Source of the DNA: Bordetella ansorpii
GTDB lineage: Bacteria > Pseudomonadota > Gammaproteobacteria > Burkholderiales > Burkholderiaceae_B
Direction: 5' to 3'
DNA length: 64,000 nt
Assembly (NCBI RefSeq): GCF_900078705.1
Contig: NZ_FKIF01000003.1
Span: 1-64,000, forward strand
Shown here: positions 52,772 through 61,800 of the stretch, one piece after another
Layout: each line of letters begins with the position of its first letter
Position numbering within the stretch: the stretch's first letter is position 1
Program-made: the position numbers and the translations under genes
The notes under the pieces: generated by a model
The model's input: the letters and a program-made list of their open reading frames with translations, nothing else
Database searches by the model: none
Told to the model about the DNA's origin: nothing

Positions 52772-54769
52772 TTACTGCACGGCGTCCAGACGAACCTGGA
52801 CGCTGTCGCTGCCATAGACCGGCGTGGCCTTGAAGCCCGCCACCGACACGCTGTCGAACGTGCCATGGACCCGGGCCGCGGAGATCACCGTCAGCGTATC
52901 GCCCGCCTGCGGCGTATAGCCGTCACGGAAATCGACCGTCAACGCACCGGCCAGCGCCGCGTCGGAGGCCACCGACAACTGACCCGCGCCGTCGGCATCC
53001 ACGTTGACCTGCAACGCGCCAGCAGCCGTCTGCGTGTAGGTCGACTTCACCTGCGCCGCTTCGTCCGCCGCCACTTCCAGCGTGCCGCCGCCCACGTAGA
53101 CCGCGCCAGCGCCGAGTGCGCTGGCCGAATCCACGCGCAGCGTACCGCCCGCGACCTCGGTGCCGCCGGTGTACAGGTTCTGCCCGGCCAGCGCCAGCGT
53201 GCCCGATCCGTTCTTGGTCAGCTTGCCCGCGCCCGAGATGTCGTTGCGCCAGGTATCCAGGGCGTTGAAGCCCCCCTGATTCGCATCCATGGACACCACG
53301 ACGTCGCCGTTGAAAGCGCCGTAGCCGTCGGCCGCGTCGAACAGGTTCAAGCGGCCGAAGCCTTCATCGTCATCCAGCACCGGATAGCCGGAAGGCAGCG
53401 CCGTCGTCTTGAGCACGACGCGGCGCTGTTCCGCCGTCAGGTAAGGCAAGCGGGTTTCCAGCACGGTTTCCGCGCCCTTGGGCACCACGGCCGGGACGCC
53501 CGTGTCGCCGATCTGCGTGAAGTCGAACGTCAGGCGGTGGCGGTACAGGCGCTTGTTGGCCTCGTGGTCCGCGAAGCGGTCCTGGGACACGGATTGCGAA
53601 TGCGCGAACTGATAGAACGCCTCGGGCGTGCTCGTACCCGTCGCGGCCATCAGGGTCTGGCGCGCCTGCGCATACGCCGTGGCGCGCACGCCGGAACTGG
53701 CGGCATAGATGTTGCCGACGGCCGAGGCCTGGCCCAGGATGCGGCCGCCGATCACGTCCAGCGGCGAGTGCATGCCGGCAACGATGCGGTTCTCGCCCAG
53801 TTCCAGGCCGCGGGCCACCATTTCCTGGAAGCGCTCGGGCACCAGATAGGCCATGGCGACGGCGTTGCGGACGGCCTCGGCGGTGTGGCCGCTGGGGAAG
53901 CCGCCATCGGTGGCCGGCGTGCTGCTCTTGGCCGGTTCCAGCGTGGGCAGCACCTGCACGGCAGCCGTCCAGCGCCACGGGCGGGCGTACTTGTAGAAAC
54001 GCTTGCCCGGTTCGGTCGAGGCATTGTTGCCCATGCTTTGCACGAACGCGATGGCATCGCCGAACTCGGGGTTCGCCGAACCGGACACACCCGTGTTGTT
54101 GCCGCCGTCGTCGTACTTGACGGTCGTGGCATCGGCGGCCACGTCGTTGATGGTGGTGGTCTGCTGGGCGGCCGTGCGCCAGTAAGAGGTCAGCGGCCCC
54201 ATGCCGTCGGTCACGCTGTAGTTCTTGCCGCGGCGGTCGTCCAGGTAGGCCGCGACGGCCTGCTCGGGCGTACGGGCCAGCGTGGTGCGGACCACGAACG
54301 CCAGGTTCTCGGCATGCACCGCACCGTTCTTCACGGTGCCGTCGGTGGCGTCGCCGGGCAGGCCGGTCCAGGTGGACTGGGCAAAACCCGGGAAGCCGTC
54401 CTGCGCGGGCACGGTGCCGGTGCCAGCATCCACCAGTAGCGTGCTGGGCGTCCAGATGTCCAGGAAGCCCTTCAGCACGCGGACGCCGGCGTTGGTGTCG
54501 ACCGTGGCGTAGCGGGCATCGCCGCGCTGGTTGGTGGCGGCGAAATCCACGAAGGCGGCGGCGCCGGGCACCTGCGCGACATCGGTGGTTCCCAATCCGG
54601 CCGGCGGACCCGGCACGACGTAGGCAGAGTCCTCGCCGCCGGCATCCGCCTGGTCGTCATCATGGTCGTCGCTGCCGCATGCGGACAACGCGAGCAGAAC
54701 GGCCAAGGAGGTAGCTTGAAGGGCCCATTTGCCCCGGCCCGTGACACGGGAACGCTGCTGGAATGTCAT
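52772..54769 (-). CDS. PAP2-superfamily acid phosphatase lipoprotein with autotransporter-type repeat
   Basis: 665 aa. The lipobox ALSAC has Cys31, followed by an acidic linker (DDHDDDQADAGGED). The vanadium-haloperoxidase/PAP2 core has the three phosphatase motifs: KRFYKYARPW, FPSGHT and GENRIVAGMHSPLD. After about residue 470 the sequence changes to Gly/Thr/Val-rich beta sheet with SGAGKLTKNGSGTLALAG and GGTEVAGGTLRVDSAS, the autotransporter-associated beta-strand repeat. No C-terminal autotransporter barrel follows; the protein stops after a further beta-rich module. It probably acts as a surface or periplasmic phosphomonoesterase. The upstream gap shows only a weak TGTCA-like pair. Confidence 0.85.
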   Translation of the reverse strand: MTFQQRSRVTGRGKWALQATSLAVLLALSACGSDDHDDDQADAGGEDSAYVVPGPPAGLGTTDVAQVPGAAAFVDFAATNQRGDARYATVDTNAGVRVLKGFLDIWTPSTLLVDAGTGTVPAQDGFPGFAQSTWTGLPGDATDGTVKNGAVHAENLAFVVRTTLARTPEQAVAAYLDDRRGKNYSVTDGMGPLTSYWRTAAQQTTTINDVAADATTVKYDDGGNNTGVSGSANPEFGDAIAFVQSMGNNASTEPGKRFYKYARPWRWTAAVQVLPTLEPAKSSTPATDGGFPSGHTAEAVRNAVAMAYLVPERFQEMVARGLELGENRIVAGMHSPLDVIGGRILGQASAVGNIYAASSGVRATAYAQARQTLMAATGTSTPEAFYQFAHSQSVSQDRFADHEANKRLYRHRLTFDFTQIGDTGVPAVVPKGAETVLETRLPYLTAEQRRVVLKTTALPSGYPVLDDDEGFGRLNLFDAADGYGAFNGDVVVSMDANQGGFNALDTWRNDISGAGKLTKNGSGTLALAGQNLYTGGTEVAGGTLRVDSASALGAGAVYVGGGTLEVAADEAAQVKSTYTQTAAGALQVNVDADGAGQLSVASDAALAGALTVDFRDGYTPQAGDTLTVISAARVHGTFDSVSVAGFKATPVYGSDSVQVRLDAVQ

Positions 54770-54919
54770 TTTTTGAAAAGACGGAGTTGACAGAGCGACG
54801 CATACTAGAAGCTCAATATGTATGACTCGTGACAAAGCACGATATATCGCAAGATGTCGTTCTTAAGACTTCTTCGTCTTTCGCCTTTTCCCAGCGGCGA
54901 ACGGCACGCGCCATCGCGG

Positions 54920-55363
54920 CTAGACGTTGGCCAGGAAGGCGTCCGCGTCGCCCCCTTCGCACTTCCACGAAGCGAACACGCCGACCAGCGAGCAGTCGCT
55001 GCACCGGCAGCCGATGTACAGCCAGCGCACGTCGTTCGATTCGGAATACAGGGCAACGGCCGACTCGATCTCGAAGCGGCCCTGCTCACAGATGCAGACA
55101 TGGCTGTCCAGGGGAACGTGATCGCCGGCATACTCGGCGCTGTCGCCCATCAGGTGGATGGCGCCGCATGCGCAACAGGTGCGTTGCGCGACGCCCTCTG
55201 CCTCGTTGGTCTCCAGCAGGAACACCTGCTGCCCGCAGGCACAGGTGCTGGAGGCACATTGGTCGGCCGCATACCCGTTGTCTTCCGCGAAGTCGGAGAT
55301 GACCCATCGCAGGTCATCGCGGGTCGTGCCGTACGAATATCCGTCGCGTTGCTGCAGCGTCAT
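54920..55363 (-). CDS. Cysteine-rich protein of unknown function
   Basis: 147 aa from the ATG at 55363, which has AGGA upstream; alternative starts lie at 55369 and 55414. I do not recognise the family. It has no signal peptide or membrane segment. Cysteines come in short pairs: CASSTCACG, TCCACG, CICEQG, and CRCSDC, a pattern suggesting two zinc ribbons or a metal/Fe-S site. The stretch TRDDLRWVISDFAEDNGYAA is acidic and probably helical. It is flanked by the PAP2 gene (same strand, 150 bp downstream) and 287 bp of apparently gene-free DNA before paaK. Confidence 0.65.
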   Translation of the reverse strand: MTLQQRDGYSYGTTRDDLRWVISDFAEDNGYAADQCASSTCACGQQVFLLETNEAEGVAQRTCCACGAIHLMGDSAEYAGDHVPLDSHVCICEQGRFEIESAVALYSESNDVRWLYIGCRCSDCSLVGVFASWKCEGGDADAFLANV

Positions 55364-55650
55364 GGCCATCCTGGTCTGGAAGATTGCGCCCCCCTCGCCG
55401 CCAGCACACCGCATCCCGAATCAGACACCATGGACCGGCGGGGGAGCCGCGCCAGACCAACCACCCCGCCTGGCGGCCCGAGTATCGCCCCGGAACGGGT
55501 CAGGCGTCCAGAGCAGCAAGAAGTCAGATCACTGAATCCATCCTGAAACCCGGCATGTGGCACGAGAAGGTACGCGACATCGCTCACTGCACCGGCCCGG
55601 CGGGCCCAACGGCCCTTGCAAGACGGAACCGCCAGGAACCGGACGGCGCC

Positions 55651-56964
55651 TCAGCGCGGCCGCTTGTCGATCACGCGGCGCGCCTTGCCGGTCAGCGTGC
55701 GTTCGACGAAACCGCAATCGGCAACGTTCACGCGCGCGCTGATGCCGATGTAGGCCTTCACCGCCGCCTGCAACTGGCGGCCGATGACCTCGCGCTCGTC
55801 GGCGCCCAGGCCGGCGAACTCGCCACGCACTTCGGTCAGGATCTCCAGCTCGTCCAGGTTGCCGTTCTTGGTCAGCACCAGTTGGTAGTGCGGCGCCAGC
55901 TGGGCCACCTTCAGCACCAGTTCCTCGACCTGGGTCGGGAACAGGTTCACGCCGCGCACGATCAGCATGTCGTCGCTGCGGCCGGTGATCTTGCCGATGC
56001 GGCGCATGCTGCGCGAGGTGGGCGGCAACAGGCGCGTCAGGTCGCGCGTGCGGTAGCGGATGACGGGCATCGCCTCCTTGGTCAGCGAGGTGAACACCAG
56101 TTCGCCCTCTTCGCCTTCGGCCACCGGCTCGCCCGTGTCGGGATCGATGATCTCGGCGTAGAAGTGGTCTTCCCACACCACCGGACCGTCCTTCGATTCG
56201 ACGCACTCGCTGGCCACGCCCGGGCCCATCACTTCCGACAGGCCATAGATGTCGACCGCGTCGATGCCGGCCTGCGACTCGATGTCGGCGCGCATCTGGC
56301 CCGTCCACGGTTCGGCGCCGAAAATGCCGATGCGCAGCGAACTTTGACGTGGATCAATGCCCTGCTTGCGCTGCTCCTCCAGAATGTTGCAGAAATAGGA
56401 GGGCGTCACCATGATGATGCTGGGCTGGAAATCCTGGATCAGCTGCACCTGCTTCTCGGTCTGCCCGCCCGACATGGGAATGACCGTGCAACCCAGCCGT
56501 TCGGCGCCGTAATGCGCGCCCAGGCCGCCCGTGAACAGGCCGTAGCCATAGGCCACGTGGATGATGTCGCCGGCCTTGCCGCCCGCTGCGCGGATCGAGC
56601 GCGCCACCAGGTTGGCCCAGTGGTCCAGGTCCTGCGCCGTATAGCCCACCACCGTCGGCTTGCCGGTCGTGCCGCTGGACGCATGCACGCGCGAGACGCG
56701 CTCGCGCGGCACGGCGAACATGCCGAACGGGTAGTTGTCGCGCAGGTCCTTCTTCACCGTGAACGGAAACTTCGAGATGTCCGACAGCTGCTTCAGGTCG
56801 TCGGGGTGCACGCCGCGTTCGTCGAAGGCGCGCTTGTAGTGCGGCACGTTGTGGTACGCGTGGTTCAGCGTCCATTTCAGCCGTTCCAGCTGCAGCGCCT
56901 GGATCTCGTCGCGGCTGGCATGCTCGATGGGGTCCAGCCCGGGCTTGCTGATCGTGTTGGACAT
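55651..56964 (-). CDS. paaK: Phenylacetate-CoA ligase
   Basis: 437 aa. It activates phenylacetate with ATP and CoA in the first step of the pathway. An adenylating enzyme with the P-loop VHASSGTTGKPTVVGYT, YGYGLFTGGLGAHYG, and the C-terminal GRSDDMLIVRGVNLFPTQVEE hinge; the closing TGKARRVIDKR supplies the lysine. It is the last gene of the minus-strand paa cluster, 105 bp after paaI. Confidence 0.97.
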   Translation of the reverse strand: MSNTISKPGLDPIEHASRDEIQALQLERLKWTLNHAYHNVPHYKRAFDERGVHPDDLKQLSDISKFPFTVKKDLRDNYPFGMFAVPRERVSRVHASSGTTGKPTVVGYTAQDLDHWANLVARSIRAAGGKAGDIIHVAYGYGLFTGGLGAHYGAERLGCTVIPMSGGQTEKQVQLIQDFQPSIIMVTPSYFCNILEEQRKQGIDPRQSSLRIGIFGAEPWTGQMRADIESQAGIDAVDIYGLSEVMGPGVASECVESKDGPVVWEDHFYAEIIDPDTGEPVAEGEEGELVFTSLTKEAMPVIRYRTRDLTRLLPPTSRSMRRIGKITGRSDDMLIVRGVNLFPTQVEELVLKVAQLAPHYQLVLTKNGNLDELEILTEVRGEFAGLGADEREVIGRQLQAAVKAYIGISARVNVADCGFVERTLTGKARRVIDKRPR

Positions 56965-57069
56965 GGGTCTCTCTCCTGGAATATCACCGGACGGCGCGCG
57001 CCGTCCGGATGTGATGCGAGGCTTCTTTCAAGCGTTGGGGCTCAATACCCGTTCCTGTACGCGGGGCCT

Positions 57070-57543
57070 TCATGCCGCGTCCGCGGCCTGCCCCACCACC
57101 TGACCCTTGATCCGGTAGGAACGGCCGCGGAACAGCGCCACCGGCTTGCCGTCCTGGTTGCTGACGGTGATGTCGTAGATGCCGGTGCGGCCGGCCAGCG
57201 AGCGCTCCTGCGCCTCGGCGGTCAGCACGTCGCCCTCGAAACCCGGCGCCAGGAAATCGATGGTGCAGCCCGAAGCCACCGTGCTGACATTGCGCGAGTT
57301 GCACGCGAAGGCGAACGCGCTGTCGGCCAGCGAGAAGATGAAGCCGCCATGGCAGGTCTTGTGGCCGTTGAGCATGTCGCCGCGCACGCGCATGGTGACG
57401 CGCGCCCGCCCCGGCGCGATGGAGACGACCTCCATGCCCAGGCCCTGCGTGGCCGCGTCGTTGGCGTACATGGTCTGGCGCACGGCCTCGGCCAGCGCCT
57501 GGGGATCGGTGGGCACTTCCACGGAAACGTTGCTGCTCATCAT
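57070..57543 (-). CDS. paaI: PaaI acyl-CoA thioesterase
   Basis: 157 aa hotdog-fold thioesterase that rescues CoA from dead-end ring-hydroxylated phenylacetyl-CoA. It has the PaaI signature NGHKTCHGGFIFSLADSAFAFACNS with the catalytic Asp, then TIDFLAPGFEGDVLTAEA. The start overlaps the paaG stop (two adjacent ATG codons at 57543 and 57540). Confidence 0.95.
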   Translation of the reverse strand: MMSSNVSVEVPTDPQALAEAVRQTMYANDAATQGLGMEVVSIAPGRARVTMRVRGDMLNGHKTCHGGFIFSLADSAFAFACNSRNVSTVASGCTIDFLAPGFEGDVLTAEAQERSLAGRTGIYDITVSNQDGKPVALFRGRSYRIKGQVVGQAADAA

Positions 57544-58328
57544 TGCCCCTTGAACTGCGGCGCACGCTTGTCCAGGAAAGCCGCCACGCCTTCGGCGTAG
57601 TCGGCGCTGCGGCCCAGTTCGCGCATCATGTCGCGCTCCAGGTCCAGTTGCGTGGCCAGGTCGTTGCCCAGGCTTTGCTGCATGGCGCGCTTGGTGAAGG
57701 CCAGGCCCTTGGTGGGCGCCTGGGCAAAGTGCGCGGCCAGCCGGTCCAGCGTGGCGTCGAATTCATCGTCGGCCACGCACTGCCAGATCAGGCCCCACTG
57801 CTCGGCCTGCCGCCCGCTGAGCTTGTCGCCCAGCAGGGCCAGGCCCAGCGCGCGCGCGCGGCCCACCAGCCGCGGCAGCGCGTAGGTGCCTCCCGTGTCC
57901 GGAATCAGGCCCAGCTTGCAGAACGACTGGATGAAACTGGCCGACTCTTTCGCGATGACCAGATCGCCCGCGAACGCCAGGTTGGCGCCGGCGCCGGCCG
58001 CCACCCCGTTCACGCCCACCACCACCGGCATGGGCAGCGCCTGCAGGCGCTTGACCAGCGGCGCGTAGTACTTCTCGACCGTCTCGCCCAGGTCGGGCGG
58101 CGAGCCGTCGGCCGCCGGCCGGCGCTCGCTCAGGTCCTGTCCCGCGCAGAAGCCGCGGCCCGCGCCGGTCAGCACCAGCACGCGCGCGCCTTCGGTCTCG
58201 ACGCGCGCCAGCGCGTCGGCCACTTCGCCGTGCATGCGCGCGGTGAAGCTGTTGAGCTTGTCGGGACGATTCAGCGTCAGGCGGGCGATGCCGCCTTCCA
58301 GGGAGAACAGGATGTCTTCGTAGGCCAT
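57540..58328 (-). CDS. paaG: Ring-1,2-epoxyphenylacetyl-CoA isomerase
   Basis: 262 aa, the PaaG length. A crotonase-fold enzyme: LTLNRPDKLNSFTARMHGEV, GAGRGFCAGQDLSER (oxyanion hole) and NGVAAGAGANLAFAGDLVIA, with the catalytic Asp in GLIPDTGGTYALPRLVG. It turns the epoxide made by PaaABCE into oxepin-CoA. Its ATG at 58328 follows paaN by 59 bp. Confidence 0.95.
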   Translation of the reverse strand: MAYEDILFSLEGGIARLTLNRPDKLNSFTARMHGEVADALARVETEGARVLVLTGAGRGFCAGQDLSERRPAADGSPPDLGETVEKYYAPLVKRLQALPMPVVVGVNGVAAGAGANLAFAGDLVIAKESASFIQSFCKLGLIPDTGGTYALPRLVGRARALGLALLGDKLSGRQAEQWGLIWQCVADDEFDATLDRLAAHFAQAPTKGLAFTKRAMQQSLGNDLATQLDLERDMMRELGRSADYAEGVAAFLDKRAPQFKGQ

Positions 58329-58387
58329 GCGACGATGTCTCTGGTTATTCGTTATCGGGCGGATCGCGTGCGGGTACGTCGGCGTGC

Positions 58388-60052
58388 CTACACGTGCCAG
58401 CGCGTCTGCACGACGCGGAAGCGGTTGGAGACGAAGGCCGCGTCGGACAGCGCGGCATTGGCGGCCGGGTTGGCGCCGGTGCCGTGGAAGTCGCTGAAGG
58501 CCGCGGTCTGGTTCACGAACACCGCGCCGGTCAGGTTCAGCGACAGCGACACGCCCGCCACTTCGGCGGCGTCCTGCACCCGCGCGGCGACGGCGTCGTC
58601 GCGGGTGTAGGCGGCCAGGGTCAGCGCGCCGTGCTCGCGCACCGACTCGCGCGCCAGCTCGATGCTGTGCTCCGTGGAATCCGTGGCGACCACGAAGGCG
58701 ATCGGGCCGAACCACTCCTGGCGCAGCGCGTCGTTGCCGGCGTCGGCGCGCAGCACCAGCGGCGTGCGCACGCGTGCCCCCTCGAACTGCGGGTGGGCCA
58801 GTTCGCGGCTGTCCGCCACCACGGGCAGGCCCAGCGCGCGCGCGCGGTCGATGCGCGCGGCGGTGGCCTCGCTCTGGATGGCGCCGGTGAACTCAACGGC
58901 CTTGGCCGGATCGGCCAGCAGCTTGTCCAGCGCCGTGCCCAGCGCGGCGGCCACGCCGTCGAAGCTGACATGGCCGTCGTCCGTCTCGATGCCGTCACGC
59001 GGCACGTAGATGTTCTGCGGCGCCGTGCACATCTGGCCCGAGTACAGCGACAGCGAGAACGCCAGGTTGCGCACCACGCCCTTCAGGTCGGGCGCCGAGT
59101 CGATGATGACCTGGTTCACGCCGGCCTTCTCGGTGTAGACCAGGGCCTGGCGGGCGTTGGCTTCCAGCCAGTCGCCGTTGGCGGTGCTGCCCGTGAAATC
59201 GACGATCTTCACTTCGGGACGCAGCGCCAGGTCTTGCGCGGTGTCGTCGCCGGCCTCGTGCGCCGCCAGTTGCACCACGTCGGGATCGAAGCCCGCCTCG
59301 GCCAGCACGTCGCGCGCCACCCTGACCGTGATGGCCAGCGGCAGGATCGCGCCGGGATGCGGCTTGACGATGACGGTGTTGCCGGTCGCCAGGCTGGCGA
59401 ACAGGCCCGGATAGCCGTTCCAGGTGGGGAACGTGGAGCAGCCGATGACCAGCGCCACGCCGCGCGGCACGACGGTGAAGCGCTTCTCCATGCGGATGGG
59501 CTCGTTCTTGCCCTGCGGCTTCTCCCAGATGACGCTGCCGGGCACGCGGGCCATTTCCTGCCAGGCGTAGGTCACGGCCTCCAGGCCGCGGTCCTGTGCG
59601 TGCGGACCGCCGGCCTGGAACGCCATCATGAAGGCCTGTCCCGTGGTGTGCTGCACCGCGTTGGCGATCTCGAAGCTCAGCTTGTTCAGGCGCTGCAGGA
59701 TCTCCAGCGACACACCCACCCACGCGCGCGGGCCGGCGCGGCGCCACGACTCCAGCGCGCGGCCGGCGGCCTGGATCAGCGCATCGGGCCGCACGCGGGG
59801 ATAGGTGATGTCCAGCGCGAAGCCGAAGGGCGACACCTCGCCGCCGACGGCGCCGTCGGCCAGCGGCAGGTCGATCGGGAAAGGCTTGCCGCGCAGCGCC
59901 TCGAAGGCGGCCTGGCCATCGGCCGCGGCGGTTTCGCCATAGTTGCGCGGGCTGGGCGATTCGGGGTGCGGGCTCCAGTAGCCGCGCTCGGCGGCGGCGC
60001 GTTGCGCCTGCTCCAGCACGGCCTGGTGGCGTTCGAAGAAATCCTGCGACAC
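58388..60052 (-). CDS. paaN: PaaN aldehyde dehydrogenase-like ring-cleavage protein
   Basis: About 554 aa. An ALDH fold with MEKRFTVVPRGVALVIGCSTFP, DFTGSTANGDWLEANA and the catalytic cysteine in SGQMCTAPQNIYVP. It lacks the C-terminal MaoC hydratase of PaaZ, so oxepin-CoA ring opening must use a separate hydratase encoded elsewhere. I chose the GTG at 60052 because GGAG lies seven bases upstream; a TTG two codons earlier (60058) would sit on that site. Confidence 0.92.
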   Translation of the reverse strand: MSQDFFERHQAVLEQAQRAAAERGYWSPHPESPSPRNYGETAAADGQAAFEALRGKPFPIDLPLADGAVGGEVSPFGFALDITYPRVRPDALIQAAGRALESWRRAGPRAWVGVSLEILQRLNKLSFEIANAVQHTTGQAFMMAFQAGGPHAQDRGLEAVTYAWQEMARVPGSVIWEKPQGKNEPIRMEKRFTVVPRGVALVIGCSTFPTWNGYPGLFASLATGNTVIVKPHPGAILPLAITVRVARDVLAEAGFDPDVVQLAAHEAGDDTAQDLALRPEVKIVDFTGSTANGDWLEANARQALVYTEKAGVNQVIIDSAPDLKGVVRNLAFSLSLYSGQMCTAPQNIYVPRDGIETDDGHVSFDGVAAALGTALDKLLADPAKAVEFTGAIQSEATAARIDRARALGLPVVADSRELAHPQFEGARVRTPLVLRADAGNDALRQEWFGPIAFVVATDSTEHSIELARESVREHGALTLAAYTRDDAVAARVQDAAEVAGVSLSLNLTGAVFVNQTAAFSDFHGTGANPAANAALSDAAFVSNRFRVVQTRWHV

Positions 60053-60112
60053 GGGCAATCTCCAGTGGTTGGCGCGGCGCCCTGCACGGCCCGCGCGAGT
60101 ATTGGGTTGGGG

Positions 60113-61201
60113 TCAGGTTTCCTGGTCGAAATCGATGACCAGGCGGTCGCTGACGGGGAAACTCTGGCAACTGAGCACGAAGCCGCGCGCCACCTCATAG
60201 TCTTCCAGCGCGAAGTTGGCGTCCATGTCCACCTCGCCCTCGATGACCTTGCAGCGGCAGGTGGAACACACGCCGCCCTTGCACGAATACGGCAGTTCGA
60301 CACCCTGGGCCAGCGCCGAATCGAGCACGCTGTCCTGGTTCTTGTCGATGAAGAAGGTGCGCCGGTGGCCGTCCTGCACCACGGTGACCTCGCACTGGCC
60401 CTTGCCGGGCGCGGCCAGGGCCTCGCGGCCGGTGCGCAGCGCGCGCGGCCCCTTGGGCGCGCCGAACAGTTCGAACTTGATGCGGTCCTTCGCGATGCCC
60501 TGCGCCTGCAGGTGCTCGACCACGCTTTCGATCATGGTCTGGGGGCCGCACACGAAGGCATGGTCGATCTGCGCCGGCGGCATCCACACGCGCAGCAGCT
60601 GGTCGACCTTGTCGCCGTCCAGGCGGCCGTTGAACAGGTCGATGTCCTGCGCCTCGCGGCTCATGATGTAGACCAGCGAGAAGCGCTCCATGTAGCGGTT
60701 CTTCAGGTCCTCGATCTCTTCGCGGAACAGCACCGACGACGAGGCGCGGTTGCCGAAGAACAGCGTGAAGCGGCTGCCGGGCTCGGTCGACAGCGCCGTC
60801 TTCACCAGGGACAGCACGGGCGTGATGCCGCTGCCCACGGCGAAGGCCACGTAGCGGCGCGCCTGCGAGGGGTCGAATTCGATGGTGAAGTTGCCGGCGG
60901 GCGGCATCACTTCCAGCGTCTGGCCGGCCTGCAACTGGTGATTGGCCCAGCTGGAGAACAGGCCCTCGTCGACCTTCTTGATGGCCACGCGCAGCACGCC
61001 GTCGCCGGGCGCCGAACAGATGGAATACGAGCGGCGCACTTCCTCGCCGGACAGGTGCGTGCGCAGCGTCAGGTATTGGCCGGGACGGAAGGCGAAGTCG
61101 TCGGACAGTTCTTGCGGCAGGTCGAAAGTGACCACCACGGCGTCGCGCGTGTTGCGCGCCACGGAGGCCACTTTCAAGGTATGGAATGCGGTCGAGTTCA
61201 T
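60113..61201 (-). CDS. paaE: Phenylacetyl-CoA epoxidase reductase
   Basis: 362 aa. An FAD-binding ferredoxin-NADP reductase-type domain comes first: FRPGQYLTLRTHLSGEEVRRSYSICS, FAVGSGITPVLSLVKTAL and CGPQTMIESVVEHL. A C-terminal plant-type [2Fe-2S] domain follows (PYSCKGGVCSTCRCKVIEG), and a final Cys in VLSCQSFP gives four ligands. It passes electrons from NADPH to the PaaA di-iron centre. Confidence 0.96.
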   Translation of the reverse strand: MNSTAFHTLKVASVARNTRDAVVVTFDLPQELSDDFAFRPGQYLTLRTHLSGEEVRRSYSICSAPGDGVLRVAIKKVDEGLFSSWANHQLQAGQTLEVMPPAGNFTIEFDPSQARRYVAFAVGSGITPVLSLVKTALSTEPGSRFTLFFGNRASSSVLFREEIEDLKNRYMERFSLVYIMSREAQDIDLFNGRLDGDKVDQLLRVWMPPAQIDHAFVCGPQTMIESVVEHLQAQGIAKDRIKFELFGAPKGPRALRTGREALAAPGKGQCEVTVVQDGHRRTFFIDKNQDSVLDSALAQGVELPYSCKGGVCSTCRCKVIEGEVDMDANFALEDYEVARGFVLSCQSFPVSDRLVIDFDQET

Positions 61202-61287
61202 TGTTGTGCCCTCTTGGCGGCTGGCGCCCCCTTCACGAGGAAGGAATCAGACGGGACGCGATCCGGCGTGCTCATCGTCGCAGCCGC

Positions 61288-61800
61288 CTAGTGCGTCTTG
61301 AAGTAATCGAACGGTTCGCGGCAGGCGCTGCAGCGGTACAGCGCCTTGCACGACGTCGAGCCGAAATTGCTGACCAGCCGGGTGTTGGACGAGCCGCAGT
61401 GCGGGCACGCGATGGCGGGCTGGCTGACGCGCCGGCTGATGCCGGAGATGTCCACGGCCCGCTGCGCGGGCGCGGCGATGCCATATTGCGCCAGCGCCTG
61501 GCGGCCTCGCTCGCTCATCCAGTCGGTGGTCCAGGCGGGCGCCAGGCGGGTCTCGATGCGCACGCTGGCCACACCATGGCCGGCCAGCGTGCGCTCGATG
61601 TCCTGCGAGATTTCGCGCATGGCCGGACAGCCCGAGTACGTGGGCGTGATCGTGACCACGCACGTATCGCCGTCCCAGCCGACCTGACGCACCACGCCCA
61701 GGTCCACCACCGACAGCACCGGGATCTCGGGATCGGGCACGGCCTCGAGCCAATGCATGACCTCGGCCTCGGCGGCGTGCGTGGCGGCGTTCGTGTTCAC
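61288..61800 (-). CDS. paaD: PaaD, Fe-S/maturation protein of the epoxidase
   Basis: 170 aa from a GTG start that overlaps the paaC stop (GTGA). The DUF59/MIP18 domain has VPDPEIPVLSVVDLGVVRQV and TPTYSGCPAM. A C-terminal zinc ribbon has CPHCGSSNT and YRCSACREPF. It is needed for an active epoxidase, probably by helping Fe-S insertion. Confidence 0.94.
   Translation of the reverse strand: MNTNAATHAAEAEVMHWLEAVPDPEIPVLSVVDLGVVRQVGWDGDTCVVTITPTYSGCPAMREISQDIERTLAGHGVASVRIETRLAPAWTTDWMSERGRQALAQYGIAAPAQRAVDISGISRRVSQPAIACPHCGSSNTRLVSNFGSTSCKALYRCSACREPFDYFKTH

Noticed and set aside
54770-54919. Pho box before the PAP2 gene
   Set aside because: TTGTCACGAGTCAT has the two half-sites at 8-bp spacing, not the required 11, so I do not call it.
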